A stretch of DNA of 64,000 bases from Microbaculum sp051390635 (GTDB taxonomy: Bacteria > Pseudomonadota > Alphaproteobacteria > Rhizobiales > Tepidamorphaceae), in contig NZ_JBPODT010000002.1 in NCBI RefSeq assembly GCF_051390635.1, forward strand, positions 868,001-932,000, in the 5' to 3' direction. Both the position numbers and the translations under genes were made by a program. The notes under the pieces are model-generated. The model saw nothing but the letters and a program-made list of their open reading frames with translations. It did no database searches and was not told the origin of the DNA. This document shows positions 24,517 through 33,606 of the stretch, piece by piece (the first letter of the stretch is position 1; each line of letters begins with the position of its first letter).

Positions 24517-25263
24517 ATGTCCGACATTTTTCGCGAAGTCGAGGAAGAAGTCCGCCGGGAACAGGCCAAGGAGCTCTGGGACCGGTTCGGGGGCTATGTG
24601 ATCGGTGTTGCCGTCCTGATCGTCGTGGTCACGGCGGGCTGGCGCGGCTGGGAATGGTATTCCGCCCAGCAGGCGGCGCAGGCCGGTGCCGAGTACTACG
24701 AGGCGATGCAGCTTGCCGATGATGGCAAGTCCGAAGAAGCCCAGGCCGCATTCGAGGCGATCGCCAAGAAAGGCGGCGGCTTCGGCACGCTTGCCCGTCT
24801 GCGTGCCGCGGCTGGCAAGGCGACGGCAGGCGACGCGCAGGGCGCGCTCGCCGATTACGACGCCATCTCTTCCAATTCGGCTCTCCCGATTGATCTGCGC
24901 AACGTTGCCCGCGTGCGCGCCGCCTATCTCCAGCTCGAAGCCAACGATCGTGCCGGCGTCGAGCAGCGCGTCGGTCAGATGGCCGTGGAAGGCAATCCGT
25001 GGCGGGCGTCGGCGCGGGAACTTCTCGGCCTTGCCGCCTATCAGGCCGGCGACTACGAGGTCGCGACCCAGCGCTTCGAGGAACTTCTCGGCGACAATGA
25101 AACACCGCAGGAGATGCGCGCTCGCGCTCAGTTGATGATCGCGCTGCTCGCCGCCGACCGTACGCCGGCGCCGACTGCGGCCGACCCTGCGGCCGACCCT
25201 GCGGCCGACCCTGCGGCCGAAGCTGCGACGCCTGCGGCCGAAGCTGCGACGGACGCTCAGTGA
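24517..25263 (+). CDS. YfgM-like tetratricopeptide membrane protein
   Basis: 248 residues. A short cytoplasmic N-terminus (FREVEEEVRREQ), one transmembrane helix (about 27-47) and periplasmic TPR-like helices match the YfgM/DUF2133 family, ancillary to the Sec translocon and periplasmic chaperones. The last 35 residues are a low-complexity Ala/Asp/Pro/Glu tail encoded by short tandem repeats. It precedes the BamB-like gene and der, the same trio as yfgM-bamB-der in E. coli, which supports the call. Its stop overlaps the next start (TGATG). Confidence 0.87.
   Translation: MSDIFREVEEEVRREQAKELWDRFGGYVIGVAVLIVVVTAGWRGWEWYSAQQAAQAGAEYYEAMQLADDGKSEEAQAAFEAIAKKGGGFGTLARLRAAAGKATAGDAQGALADYDAISSNSALPIDLRNVARVRAAYLQLEANDRAGVEQRVGQMAVEGNPWRASARELLGLAAYQAGDYEVATQRFEELLGDNETPQEMRARAQLMIALLAADRTPAPTAADPAADPAADPAAEAATPAAEAATDAQ
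25178..25257 (+). repeat. 12-bp tandem repeat in the 3' end of the YfgM-like gene
   Basis: A GCGGCCGACCCT unit occurs three times in tandem (encoding repeated Ala-Ala-Asp-Pro), followed by two copies of a longer unit beginning GCGGCCGAAGCTGCGACG. The repeat stays in frame and lengthens the disordered tail. Confidence 0.85.
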
Positions 25264-26636
25264 TGGCGGTATTTCGCACGCGATCTACGCGGGTTCTGCC
25301 GGCGGTCCTTCTGGTCGGGGCATTCGCATTGTCGGCCTGCGACAGCGCGCCGTCGCTTGAAGATCTCAGCCTCGTCGCCAATCCCTTCGCGGAGAAGGAG
25401 AAGCGTCTCCCGGGTGAGCGTCGCGCCGTGATCCAGTCCACCGACGGTCTGGAGGTCGACGAAGCCGCTGCCGCGACGCCGGTCAGCGTGCCGGCCGCCC
25501 AGGACATTGGCGACTGGTCGCAGCCCGGCGGCAACGCCGCCAACGCGCCCGGCAACGTCGCCGTCGGCAGCGGCGGGGCCACCTGGGCGGCTTCGGTCGC
25601 CAAGGTCAATCGCAAGGGACGCCTGTCTTCGCGACCGATCGTCTATCGCGGCCTCGTCATCGTCATGGACCAGATGGCCAACGTCGCGGCCTATAACCTG
25701 AACGGTGGCGGCCGCGGTTGGTCGGTTTCGCTGCGGCCCGAAAAGGAAGACAGCCCGAGCTTCAATGGCGGGGTCGCCGCGGAGGGCGGTTTCGTCATCG
25801 CCGCGACCGGTTACGGCACCGTTGCCGGCATCAGCGCCAACGACGGCGGCATCCTCTGGTCGGTCGAGCTCGGCGCGCCCGCGCGCAGCGCCCCGACGAT
25901 CGCCAACGGCAAGGCCTATGTCGTTTCCTCGGACAACATCGTCTACGCGATCGCCATCGATACGGGCGAGACCGTATGGACCTATTCGGGAATCGGCTCG
26001 TCGGCCGGCGTGCTGGGCAATGCGAGCCCGGCCGTCGTCGGCAATCAGGTGATCGTGCCCTATTCGTCCGGCGAGATACTCTCCTTCGACGCCGAGAGCG
26101 GCGAGCCGAAGTGGCTCGACGCGCTGACCGGCGCCAGCCGGTTCACCGCCGTCTCCGGCTTGACCGATGTCGCCGCGTCCCCGGTCGTCTACGACGGCTC
26201 GGTCTACGCCGTGTCCGTGTCGGGACGCATGATCGGCGTCAGCGTGAAGGACGGCAACCGCCTGTGGGCGCAAAACGTCGCCAGCGCCCATACGCCCGCG
26301 GTCGCCGGCAACGCCATCTTCGCGACGACGCTCGGCGGCGCCGTGGTGGCGCTGGACCGCAAGAACGGTGCGGTGCGCTGGATAAGCGACCTGACGCCGG
26401 AGACCGGAGACAAGAAAAAGAAGAAGAACGACGTGTTCAGCCTCGCCGGTCCGCTGCTGGCCGGCGGCCGGCTCTGGGTCGGCACCTCCGACGGGCGGAT
26501 CGTCACGCTCGATCCCTCGAACGGTTCCGTCGTATCCGCCCAGACCGTCGGCAGTCCCGTTTACGTCAACCCGATCGCCGCGGGAGGCCGTATCCTGGTC
26601 CTCGACAATTCGGGCAAGCTCACCGCCTATAACTAG
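25263..26636 (+). CDS. BamB-like outer membrane assembly lipoprotein (PQQ-type beta-propeller)
   Basis: 457 residues from the ATG at 25263 (a GTG at 25260 is the alternative). The N-terminus is a lipoprotein signal with lipobox LSAC (Cys26). The body has repeating beta-propeller blades with the PQQ-like pattern of G-x-V-x-A-x-D/N and W segments, for example GGILWSVELG and GETVWTYSG. By family and by position between yfgM and der it is the BamB scaffold of the Bam complex. A run of Lys residues (DKKKKKND, about 380) is an odd charged loop. Confidence 0.88.
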   Translation: MAVFRTRSTRVLPAVLLVGAFALSACDSAPSLEDLSLVANPFAEKEKRLPGERRAVIQSTDGLEVDEAAAATPVSVPAAQDIGDWSQPGGNAANAPGNVAVGSGGATWAASVAKVNRKGRLSSRPIVYRGLVIVMDQMANVAAYNLNGGGRGWSVSLRPEKEDSPSFNGGVAAEGGFVIAATGYGTVAGISANDGGILWSVELGAPARSAPTIANGKAYVVSSDNIVYAIAIDTGETVWTYSGIGSSAGVLGNASPAVVGNQVIVPYSSGEILSFDAESGEPKWLDALTGASRFTAVSGLTDVAASPVVYDGSVYAVSVSGRMIGVSVKDGNRLWAQNVASAHTPAVAGNAIFATTLGGAVVALDRKNGAVRWISDLTPETGDKKKKKNDVFSLAGPLLAGGRLWVGTSDGRIVTLDPSNGSVVSAQTVGSPVYVNPIAAGGRILVLDNSGKLTAYN

Positions 26637-26648
26637 GCGAGCACGCGA

Positions 26649-28019
26649 ATGGGCAGGGCGATGGCGCCTCCGTTACGGCCGATCAAGGTCGCGATCATCG
26701 GCCGCCCCAACGTGGGCAAGTCGACGCTGTTCAATCGGCTCGTCGGCCGCAAGATCGCGCTCGTCGACGATCGGCCTGGCGTAACCCGCGACCGTCGCGA
26801 GGGGACCGCCGAACTCGGCGATCTCCTGGTTACTCTTATCGATACCGCCGGTCTCGAGGAGGCCGATCCGGGAAGCCTGGAAGGCCGCATGCGCGCCCAG
26901 ACCGAGCGTGCCGTCGACGAGGCCGACGTGGCCCTGTTCCTGATCGACGCCCGCGCCGGCCTGACCCCGACCGACCGCCATTTCGCCGACATGCTGCGCA
27001 AGACCGGCAAGCCGGTCGTCCTCGTCGCCAACAAGTACGAGGGCGCGGCGGGCGATCCCGGTTTCTACGAATCCTTCGAGCTCGGCTTCGGTGAGCCGGT
27101 GGCCTTTTCCGCCGAGCACGGTATCGGTCTCGCCGACCTGCACGAGGCCCTGCGGGCGCATCTGCCGGACGAGCGTCTGGACGACGAGGCCGAGGCGCCG
27201 GAGGAAGACGGTACGGTCCGCATCGCCGTCGTCGGACGGCCGAACGCGGGCAAGTCGACGCTGGTCAACCGGCTGATCGGCGAGGACCGCATGCTGACGG
27301 GCCCGGAAGCGGGTATTACCCGCGACGCGATCGCCGTCGACTGGGAGTGGAAGGGCCGTCCCGTCCGCCTCGTCGATACCGCCGGCCTGCGCCGCAAGGC
27401 GCGGGTACAGGAAAAGCTGGAGAAGCTGTCGGTCGGCGATGCGTTGCGCGCGATCCGGGCCGCCGAAGTGGTGATCCTCGTCGTCGACGAGCAGATGCCT
27501 TTCGAGAAGCAGGACCTGCAGATCGCCGATCTGGTGACCCGCGAGGGCCGGGCGCTGGTCATCGCCGTCAACAAGTGGGACCGTTGCGAGGAGCCCGACA
27601 CGCGCGTCCGGGAATTGCGCGAGATGGCCGACCGCCTGCTGCCGCAGGTGCGCGGCATGCCGCTCGTCCCCGTCTCGGCGCTGACCGGCTATGGCCTGCC
27701 GAAGCTGATGCAGGCGGTGTTCAAGGTGCGCGAGCGCTGGGAGCGGCGCGTGTCGACGTCGGAGCTGAACCGCTGGTTCGCAGCCCTGATCGAGCACCAT
27801 CCCCCGCCGGCGGTCGCAGGCCGCCGCATCAAGCTGCGTTACGTGACCCAGGGCGCGACCCGTCCGCCGACCTTCATCGCCTTCGGCACGCGCGTCGACG
27901 CGCTTCCCGAATCCTACCGGCGCTATCTGCTGAACGGCCTGCGCGAGGCCTTCGACCTCGTCGGCGTGCCCGTGCGCCTGTACCTGCGCAAGACCGAGAA
28001 CCCGTACGAGAAGACCTAG
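26649..28019 (+). CDS. der: ribosome biogenesis GTPase Der (EngA)
   Basis: 456 residues with two tandem GTPase domains and a C-terminal KH-like domain. G domain 1 has GRPNVGKSTLFN, DTAGLEE and NKYE; G domain 2 has GRPNAGKSTLVN, DTAGLRR and NKWD. Der acts in maturation of the 50S subunit. The annotated ATG gives MGRAMAPPLRP; the internal ATG at 26661 is also possible. It is the last gene of the YfgM-BamB-Der operon and overlaps the convergent SDR gene by four bases. Confidence 0.97.
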   Translation: MGRAMAPPLRPIKVAIIGRPNVGKSTLFNRLVGRKIALVDDRPGVTRDRREGTAELGDLLVTLIDTAGLEEADPGSLEGRMRAQTERAVDEADVALFLIDARAGLTPTDRHFADMLRKTGKPVVLVANKYEGAAGDPGFYESFELGFGEPVAFSAEHGIGLADLHEALRAHLPDERLDDEAEAPEEDGTVRIAVVGRPNAGKSTLVNRLIGEDRMLTGPEAGITRDAIAVDWEWKGRPVRLVDTAGLRRKARVQEKLEKLSVGDALRAIRAAEVVILVVDEQMPFEKQDLQIADLVTREGRALVIAVNKWDRCEEPDTRVRELREMADRLLPQVRGMPLVPVSALTGYGLPKLMQAVFKVRERWERRVSTSELNRWFAALIEHHPPPAVAGRRIKLRYVTQGATRPPTFIAFGTRVDALPESYRRYLLNGLREAFDLVGVPVRLYLRKTENPYEKT

Positions 28020-28768
28020 CCGTCGATCGGCGCGGGGGGCTGCGGCTTGAGCCAGCTCTTGTGCGGGAAGCTGTAGATCAAACCGTTATGCGTCTGTCCG
28101 GGCAGCACCATCTCGACGATCAAGGGGGCGACGTCCTCGGGCTTCGGCAGGTCGGAAAGGTCCTGGCCGCGGTACAGCGCCTGCTGCATCCGGGTGAACA
28201 CCCGGCCGGGCCCGAACAGGTTCACCTTGATGCCGAATTGCTCGACCTCGGCGGCATAGGTGCGCGCCAGAATCTCCAGCCCCGCTTTCGAGGCGGAATA
28301 GGCCGAGTGGTAGGGCGCGCCCATATGGGCGAGGCCCGACGTCACGAACACCGCACGGGCGGCGTCCGACTGGCGCATCAGCGGGTCGAGCGAGCGGATG
28401 AGCCGCCAGTTGGCGGTCAGATTGACGGCGATGGCCTCGTCCCAGTCCTTGGCGCGGATGTGGCCGACAGGCGTCAGCGCGCCGGCGATGCCGGCATTTC
28501 CAACCAGGATGTCGAGCTTGCCCCAGCGCTCGTGGATCGCCCCGCCGAGGCGGTCGATCGCGGCCATGTCGGCAAGCGAGACGGGCACAAGGGTGGCGCT
28601 CGATCCGGCTTTCCCGATCTCGTCGTCGAGCTCCTCGAGCGCGCCGGTGGTGCGGGCGATGGCAATGATGTGCGCGCCTTCGCGGGCGAGGGCGACGGCG
28701 ACGGCGCGGCCGATGCCGCGCGACGCACCGGTGACGACCGCGATGCGGTTTTCCAGACGACGTTCCAT
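28016..28768 (-). CDS. short-chain dehydrogenase/reductase
   Basis: 250-residue classical SDR. The cofactor motif TGASRGIG (about 13-20), NAG at the end of beta-4, catalytic Ser in FVTSGLAHMG and the YSASK Tyr-Lys pair are all present. Substrate unknown. Arg residues right after the second beta-strand (AIARTTG) suggest NADP(H) preference. It follows purF by 11 bases on the same strand and is probably the last gene of that unit, an arrangement common in Hyphomicrobiales. Confidence 0.92.
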   Translation of the reverse strand: MERRLENRIAVVTGASRGIGRAVAVALAREGAHIIAIARTTGALEELDDEIGKAGSSATLVPVSLADMAAIDRLGGAIHERWGKLDILVGNAGIAGALTPVGHIRAKDWDEAIAVNLTANWRLIRSLDPLMRQSDAARAVFVTSGLAHMGAPYHSAYSASKAGLEILARTYAAEVEQFGIKVNLFGPGRVFTRMQQALYRGQDLSDLPKPEDVAPLIVEMVLPGQTHNGLIYSFPHKSWLKPQPPAPIDG

Positions 28769-28779
28769 GGCGTTGCGAA

Positions 28780-30270
28780 CTATCCGGTTTCGGCCAGAAG
28801 CGAAAGGTGCTCGTCGCGTTCGGAGGCGCTCTTGTCGGTCAGCGTCGTCGGATAGTCGCCGGTGAAGCAGTGGTCGGTGTATTGCGGCTCGTCGGCGTCG
28901 CGATGGTTATGCCCCATGGCGCGATAGATGCCGTCGACCGACAGGAAGTCCAGCGTATCCGCCCCGATGAACTTGCACATCTCCTCCAGGCTCATCTGCG
29001 AGGCGAGCAGGTTTTCCTTTTCCGGCGTGTCGATGCCGTAATAGTCCGGATGGGTGATCGGCGGGCTGGCGATGCGCATATGCACCTCCTTTGCGCCCGC
29101 CTCGCGGATCATCTGCACGATGCGCGCCGAGGTCGTGCCGCGCACTAGGCTGTCGTCGATGAGGACGACGCGCTTGCCGGCGATCTGGCTGCGGTTGGCA
29201 CTGTGCTTCAGGCGGACGCCGAGCGCGCGGATCTGCTGGGTCGGCTCGATGAAGGTGCGGCCGACATAATGGTTCCGGATGATTCCGAGCTCGAAGGGGA
29301 TCCCCGAGGCCTGCGAATAGCCGATCGCCGCCGGCACGCCGGAATCGGGCACCGGCACCACCACATCGGCGGGTACGGGCCGATCGGTGGCCAGTTCCTG
29401 GCCCATGCGCTTGCGCACTTCGTAGACACTCTTGCCGCCGACGACCGAATCCGGCCGGGCGAAATAGATGTACTCGAAGATGCAGGGACGCACCTTCTGC
29501 GGCGGAAACGGCTTGTGCGATTCGATGCCGTCCTTCGAGATCACAACGACCTCGCCGTTCTCGACGTCGCGGACGTAGCGTGCGCCGATGATATCGAGCG
29601 CGCACGTTTCCGAAGCCAGGATCGGCGTGCCGTCGAGGTCGCCGAGAACGAGCGGACGAATGCCGAGCGGATCCCGCGCGCCGATCAGCTTCTTGTTGGT
29701 CAACGCGACCAGCGAATAGGCGCCTTCGATCTGGCGCAGGGCCTCGATGAACTTGTCGACGAGGCGCGGCTTCGTGCTGCGCGCGACGAGATGCAGGATC
29801 ACCTCGGTGTCCGACGTCGACTGGCAGATCGCGCCGTCGCGGATGAGCTGGCGGCGCAGGGACAGCGCGTTGGTCAGGTTGCCGTTGTGGCAGACCGCGA
29901 TGCCGCCGCCGGCCAGATCGGCGTAGAGCGGCTGGACGTTGCGCATGATCGTGTCGCCGGTGGTGGCGTAGCGGCAGTGTCCGATGGCGCCTTCGCCGGC
30001 AAGCCGATCGATCACCGAGGCCTTGGAGAAATGGTCGCCGACCAGCCCCATCCGCCGCTCGGAATGAAAGTGCCGGCCGTCGAAGGTGACGATTCCGGCC
30101 GCCTCCTGGCCGCGGTGCTGCAGGGCGTGCAGGCCGAGCGCGGTGAAGGCGGCGGCGTCGGAATGTCCGAAAACGCCGAAGACGCCGCATTTCTCACGAA
30201 GAAAATCGCCCTCGACGTCATTGTCTACGTCTCTCGGGGTGGTTTTTCGACCCTCGTCGGGGTGTGTCAT
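28780..30270 (-). CDS. purF: amidophosphoribosyltransferase
   Basis: 496 residues, catalysing the first committed step of purine synthesis. A 27-residue propeptide precedes the nucleophile Cys28 in EKCGVFGVFG, exposed by self-cleavage. The glutaminase motifs ALQHRGQEAAG and GHCRYATTG follow, and the C-terminal phosphoribosyltransferase domain has the PRPP loop VLIDDSLVRGTTS. Cys residues near the C-terminus suitable for the Bacillus-type Fe-S cluster are not obvious, so it is probably the cluster-free type. It is downstream of cvpA, the same pairing as in E. coli. Confidence 0.97.
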   Translation of the reverse strand: MTHPDEGRKTTPRDVDNDVEGDFLREKCGVFGVFGHSDAAAFTALGLHALQHRGQEAAGIVTFDGRHFHSERRMGLVGDHFSKASVIDRLAGEGAIGHCRYATTGDTIMRNVQPLYADLAGGGIAVCHNGNLTNALSLRRQLIRDGAICQSTSDTEVILHLVARSTKPRLVDKFIEALRQIEGAYSLVALTNKKLIGARDPLGIRPLVLGDLDGTPILASETCALDIIGARYVRDVENGEVVVISKDGIESHKPFPPQKVRPCIFEYIYFARPDSVVGGKSVYEVRKRMGQELATDRPVPADVVVPVPDSGVPAAIGYSQASGIPFELGIIRNHYVGRTFIEPTQQIRALGVRLKHSANRSQIAGKRVVLIDDSLVRGTTSARIVQMIREAGAKEVHMRIASPPITHPDYYGIDTPEKENLLASQMSLEEMCKFIGADTLDFLSVDGIYRAMGHNHRDADEPQYTDHCFTGDYPTTLTDKSASERDEHLSLLAETG

Positions 30271-30318
30271 CGGGTGCTCCGGGTCGGCTCCGCGCAGTCC
30301 GCGCGGAGCCGGGGACCA

Positions 30319-30972
30319 TTACTGGTTGGCGCCGCGTGTACTGTCGAGCAACTGGTTGAGGCCCTGCCTCTCGGAGGGCTGGTAACTCTGATCGGTCTGG
30401 TCGCCGCTTCCTGTTGCGTCGTCGCCCTCGGGGGCTGGCGCTTCCTCGCCTGGACCGCCGCGATTGCGCAGCTTGTCGAGGATGGCCTTTTCCGGGTCCT
30501 CGGGCAGAAGCGCGATGATCGCATCGCCGGTCTGTTTCAGGATCGGCGCCGAACGGGCGTCACGGATCCAGTTTGGCTGGTTCTCGACCGGCACGAGCCA
30601 GACGAGGAACATATAGGCGATTACGACGAGAAGTAGACCCCTGAACAGCCCGAAAATGAATCCGAGCGTGCGGTCGAGCGCGCCGATCCGGCTGTCCAGG
30701 ATGAAATCGGAGATGCGCATCGTGATGAAGGACACGACGATGAGCGTGATCACGAAGATGCCGACGGCGAGCGAGATGTCGGCCAGCCAGTTCGGCTCCA
30801 CCATCGCCCGCACGTCCGCCTGGAAGCGCGGGAAGAAGTAGAGTGTCGCACCGGCGGCAACCACCCACGAGGCGATCGACAACACCTCGCGCGTCAGTCC
30901 GCGCACCATGGCGAGCAGCGCCGAGATCAGCATGATCGCTACGACAATAAAATCGAGCCCCGTAATCACCAT
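30319..30972 (-). CDS. cvpA: CvpA family membrane protein
   Basis: 217 residues with four hydrophobic helices in the first 150 residues (starts at about 5, 28, 65 and 105) in the CvpA pattern; conserved REVLS and DRTLGFIFGLFRG segments are visible. The C-terminal 50 residues are a Gly/Pro/Asp/Gln-rich, probably disordered tail. CvpA homologues are needed for colicin V production and affect envelope or biofilm traits; the mechanism is not established. It lies between radA and purF on the same strand. Confidence 0.92.
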   Translation of the reverse strand: MVITGLDFIVVAIMLISALLAMVRGLTREVLSIASWVVAAGATLYFFPRFQADVRAMVEPNWLADISLAVGIFVITLIVVSFITMRISDFILDSRIGALDRTLGFIFGLFRGLLLVVIAYMFLVWLVPVENQPNWIRDARSAPILKQTGDAIIALLPEDPEKAILDKLRNRGGPGEEAPAPEGDDATGSGDQTDQSYQPSERQGLNQLLDSTRGANQ

Positions 30973-31067
30973 TTTCGCGGGGAACCTCCGTTGCGCGAGC
31001 CGAGGTTAATTACGCCGTATTTCCTGTTGGCGCAAACGCATAGCGTCCAAAATCCCCAGCCGCGGCC

Positions 31068-32459
31068 TCAATCCTCGTCGCGTTTGGGCGCTTCCGCGGC
31101 GATCCGCGCCACTAGGCCGGCGAGCGAGTCGATCGGTTCGATCGGGATCGGTGGCGCGTCGCCGGCCTCGGCGGTATTGCCGGCGGGCGCTAATGCCTTG
31201 GAAAACCCGAGCTTTTGCGCCTCGCGCAACCGTGCCGAGGCATGCGCCACCGAGCGCACCGCCCCCGACAGACTGATCTCTCCGAAAAACACCGCGTCGG
31301 CGGGCAGCGGCGCCTGCGCCAGGGAAGAAACCAGTGCCGCGGCGGCGGCGAGATCTGCGGCCGGCTCGATGATTCGCAAACCGCCGGCGACGTTGAGATA
31401 GATGTCGTGCCCGCCGAGCTTCAGTCCGCAATGGGCGTCGAGCACGGCGAGCACCATCGAAAGCCGGCTCGAATCCCAGCCGACCACGGCGCGTCGCGGC
31501 GTGCCGAGCGGGGAGGGGGCGACAAGCGCCTGCATCTCCACCAGGAGCGGCCGCGTGCCTTCCATGCCGGCGAAAACCGCGGCTCCGGGACTTGCCGCGT
31601 CCCGGTCGCCGAGAAACAGGGCCGACGGGTTGGGGACCTCGATCAGGCCCTTGCCGGACATCTCGAAGACGCCGATCTCGTCCGTCGGACCGAATCGGTT
31701 CTTGACCGAACGAAGGATGCGGAACCGGTGCGCCCCGTCGCCCTCGAAGTAGAGCACCGCGTCGACCATGTGCTCGACCACGCGCGGACCGGCGATCTGG
31801 CCGTCCTTGGTGACGTGGCCGACGAGGATGACCGTCGTCCCGCTCCGCTTGGCGAAACGGATCAGGGCCTGGGCGGTCGCGCGGATCTGGGTGACGGTTC
31901 CCGGTGTCGAATCCACCGTTTCCGTCCACATGGTCTGGATCGAGTCGATGATCAGGACGTCCGGCGGCGTACCGGTCGAGACGGTCGCCAGGATATCCTC
32001 GATCCTCGTCTCCGCGGCGAGGGCGACGGCGGCCTCGCCGAGCGCCAGCCGATCGGCGCGAAGGCGGATCTGGCCGATCGCCTCTTCGCCCGAGACGTAG
32101 ACGACGCGTCTTCCGGCCTCGGCGACGGCTGCCGCCGTCTGGATCAGCAGGGTCGACTTGCCGATGCCGGGATCGCCGCCGATCAGGATCGCCGATCCGC
32201 GCACGAAGCCGCCGCCGGTGACACGGTCCAGTTCCGCCATGCCGCTTGGCGTCCGCGGCGTATCTTCGGTGGTGCCGGCGAGCGGCTGCAGCTCGATGAT
32301 CCGGCCCTTGCCGGGCTTCAGGCCCGGCGATGCGAGCGGCCCGCCGTCGGAGTCCTCGATCAGCGAGTTCCAGGTGCCGCAGGATTCACAGCGGCCGGCC
32401 CACTTCGAGCTGACCGTGCCGCAGGTCTGACAGACATATTGGGTGGTTCGCCGGGCCAC
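31068..32459 (-). CDS. radA: DNA repair protein RadA (Sms)
   Basis: 463 residues. An N-terminal zinc finger (Cys10, 13, 24, 27) is followed by a RecA-like ATPase with Walker A GGDPGIGKSTLL, the RadA-specific KNRFG motif (VKNRFGPTDEIG) and a C-terminal Lon-protease-like domain (SLSGAVRSVAHA). RadA is a branch-migration helicase in recombination. The ATG is one base after the alr stop, so the two are one transcription unit. Confidence 0.97.
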   Translation of the reverse strand: MARRTTQYVCQTCGTVSSKWAGRCESCGTWNSLIEDSDGGPLASPGLKPGKGRIIELQPLAGTTEDTPRTPSGMAELDRVTGGGFVRGSAILIGGDPGIGKSTLLIQTAAAVAEAGRRVVYVSGEEAIGQIRLRADRLALGEAAVALAAETRIEDILATVSTGTPPDVLIIDSIQTMWTETVDSTPGTVTQIRATAQALIRFAKRSGTTVILVGHVTKDGQIAGPRVVEHMVDAVLYFEGDGAHRFRILRSVKNRFGPTDEIGVFEMSGKGLIEVPNPSALFLGDRDAASPGAAVFAGMEGTRPLLVEMQALVAPSPLGTPRRAVVGWDSSRLSMVLAVLDAHCGLKLGGHDIYLNVAGGLRIIEPAADLAAAAALVSSLAQAPLPADAVFFGEISLSGAVRSVAHASARLREAQKLGFSKALAPAGNTAEAGDAPPIPIEPIDSLAGLVARIAAEAPKRDED

Positions 32460-32460
32460 C

Positions 32461-33606
32461 TCAGCCTTCCTTGACGATATGCCGGAAGCGGCGGCCCAGG
32501 TTCGTCAGAATCTCGTAACCGATGGTGCCGGCCTTGTCGGCGAGATCGTCGACGGTGAATCGATTTCCGAGAAGTTCGACGTAATCGCCTGTTTTGACGG
32601 CATTTTCGTCGAAATCGGTGATGTCGACGGCGATCATGTCCATGGAGACGCGGCCGACCACCGGCGCGGCCTGGCCGTTGATGGTGACCTCGGCGCCGGG
32701 CCGCCCGTCGACGGAGCCGCCGGCGCGAAGATAGCCGTCGGCATAGCCGGCCGACAGGATCGCGAGCCGGCTGTCGCGTGTCAGGCGTTCGGCCGCGCTG
32801 TAGCCGACCGGCGTGCCGGCGGCGGCCTCGCGGATACGGATGACTCGCGCCTCGACGGTGACGACGGGGCGCATGGGATTGGGGATGCCGCCGACGGCGC
32901 GGCCGCCGTAGATCGCCACGCCAGGGCGCACCAGGTCGAACCGGAAGTCCCCGCCGATGATCGTTCCCGCCGAATTGGCCAGCGATGCCGGGGCGTCGGG
33001 CAGGCGCTTGCGCAGGTCGGCGAACCGCCTCAGCTGCTCGCGGTTCAGCGGATGGTCCGGCGTGTCGGCACAGGCCAGATGGCTCATCACCAGGGCGAGG
33101 CGGAAATGATCGAAATGCGAGGGATCCTCGGCCAGCGCGTCGGCTTCCGCAGGCGTCAGGCCAAGCCGGGTCATGCCGGTATCGACATGGACGGCCGCGG
33201 GCAGCGCCTTGCCCCATTGCCGGCAATGGTCGGCCCAATGGTCGATTTCCTCAAGGCTGCCCAGGACCGGGCGAACGGAATAGTCTCGAAAAACGGACGC
33301 GGCGCCGTAGGCCAGGCCCTCCAGCACGTAGATTGTCGCATCCGGAACGGCCATGCGCACCCGACGCGCTTCCGACAGGATCGCCACGAAAAACGTCTTG
33401 CAGCCGGCCTCGGCCAGCGCGGGGACGACGCGTTCGATCCCGAGCCCGTAGGCGTCGGCCTTGACGACGGCGGCGGCTTCGGCGGGCTCCGCCCGCCCGG
33501 CCAGCGCCTTCCAGTTCGCTTTCAGCGCCGAAAGATCGATGGTGAGGCGGCCGGCGACCTCGAAATCCTGAAGATCGTCGGGAAAATCGTGCTTTCGGCC
33601 TGTCAT
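32461..33606 (-). CDS. alr: alanine racemase
   Basis: 381 residues. The PLP-binding Lys is in AVVKADAYGLG (Lys49), and the second half of the fold has the catalytic-Tyr region VGYSAAERL. It makes D-alanine for peptidoglycan. The first 20 residues are an extension relative to the minimal enzyme. The start overlaps the dnaB stop by four bases (ATGA), a conserved dnaB-alr-radA arrangement in Hyphomicrobiales. Confidence 0.96.
   Translation of the reverse strand: MTGRKHDFPDDLQDFEVAGRLTIDLSALKANWKALAGRAEPAEAAAVVKADAYGLGIERVVPALAEAGCKTFFVAILSEARRVRMAVPDATIYVLEGLAYGAASVFRDYSVRPVLGSLEEIDHWADHCRQWGKALPAAVHVDTGMTRLGLTPAEADALAEDPSHFDHFRLALVMSHLACADTPDHPLNREQLRRFADLRKRLPDAPASLANSAGTIIGGDFRFDLVRPGVAIYGGRAVGGIPNPMRPVVTVEARVIRIREAAAGTPVGYSAAERLTRDSRLAILSAGYADGYLRAGGSVDGRPGAEVTINGQAAPVVGRVSMDMIAVDITDFDENAVKTGDYVELLGNRFTVDDLADKAGTIGYEILTNLGRRFRHIVKEG

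Noticed and set aside
24348..24569. 73-codon frame opposite the start of the YfgM-like gene
   Set aside because: No ribosome binding site, overlaps a real gene start, low-complexity product. The 225-base gap after gatA (24292-24516) otherwise shows only a weak hairpin and a weak TTGATA promoter-like element.
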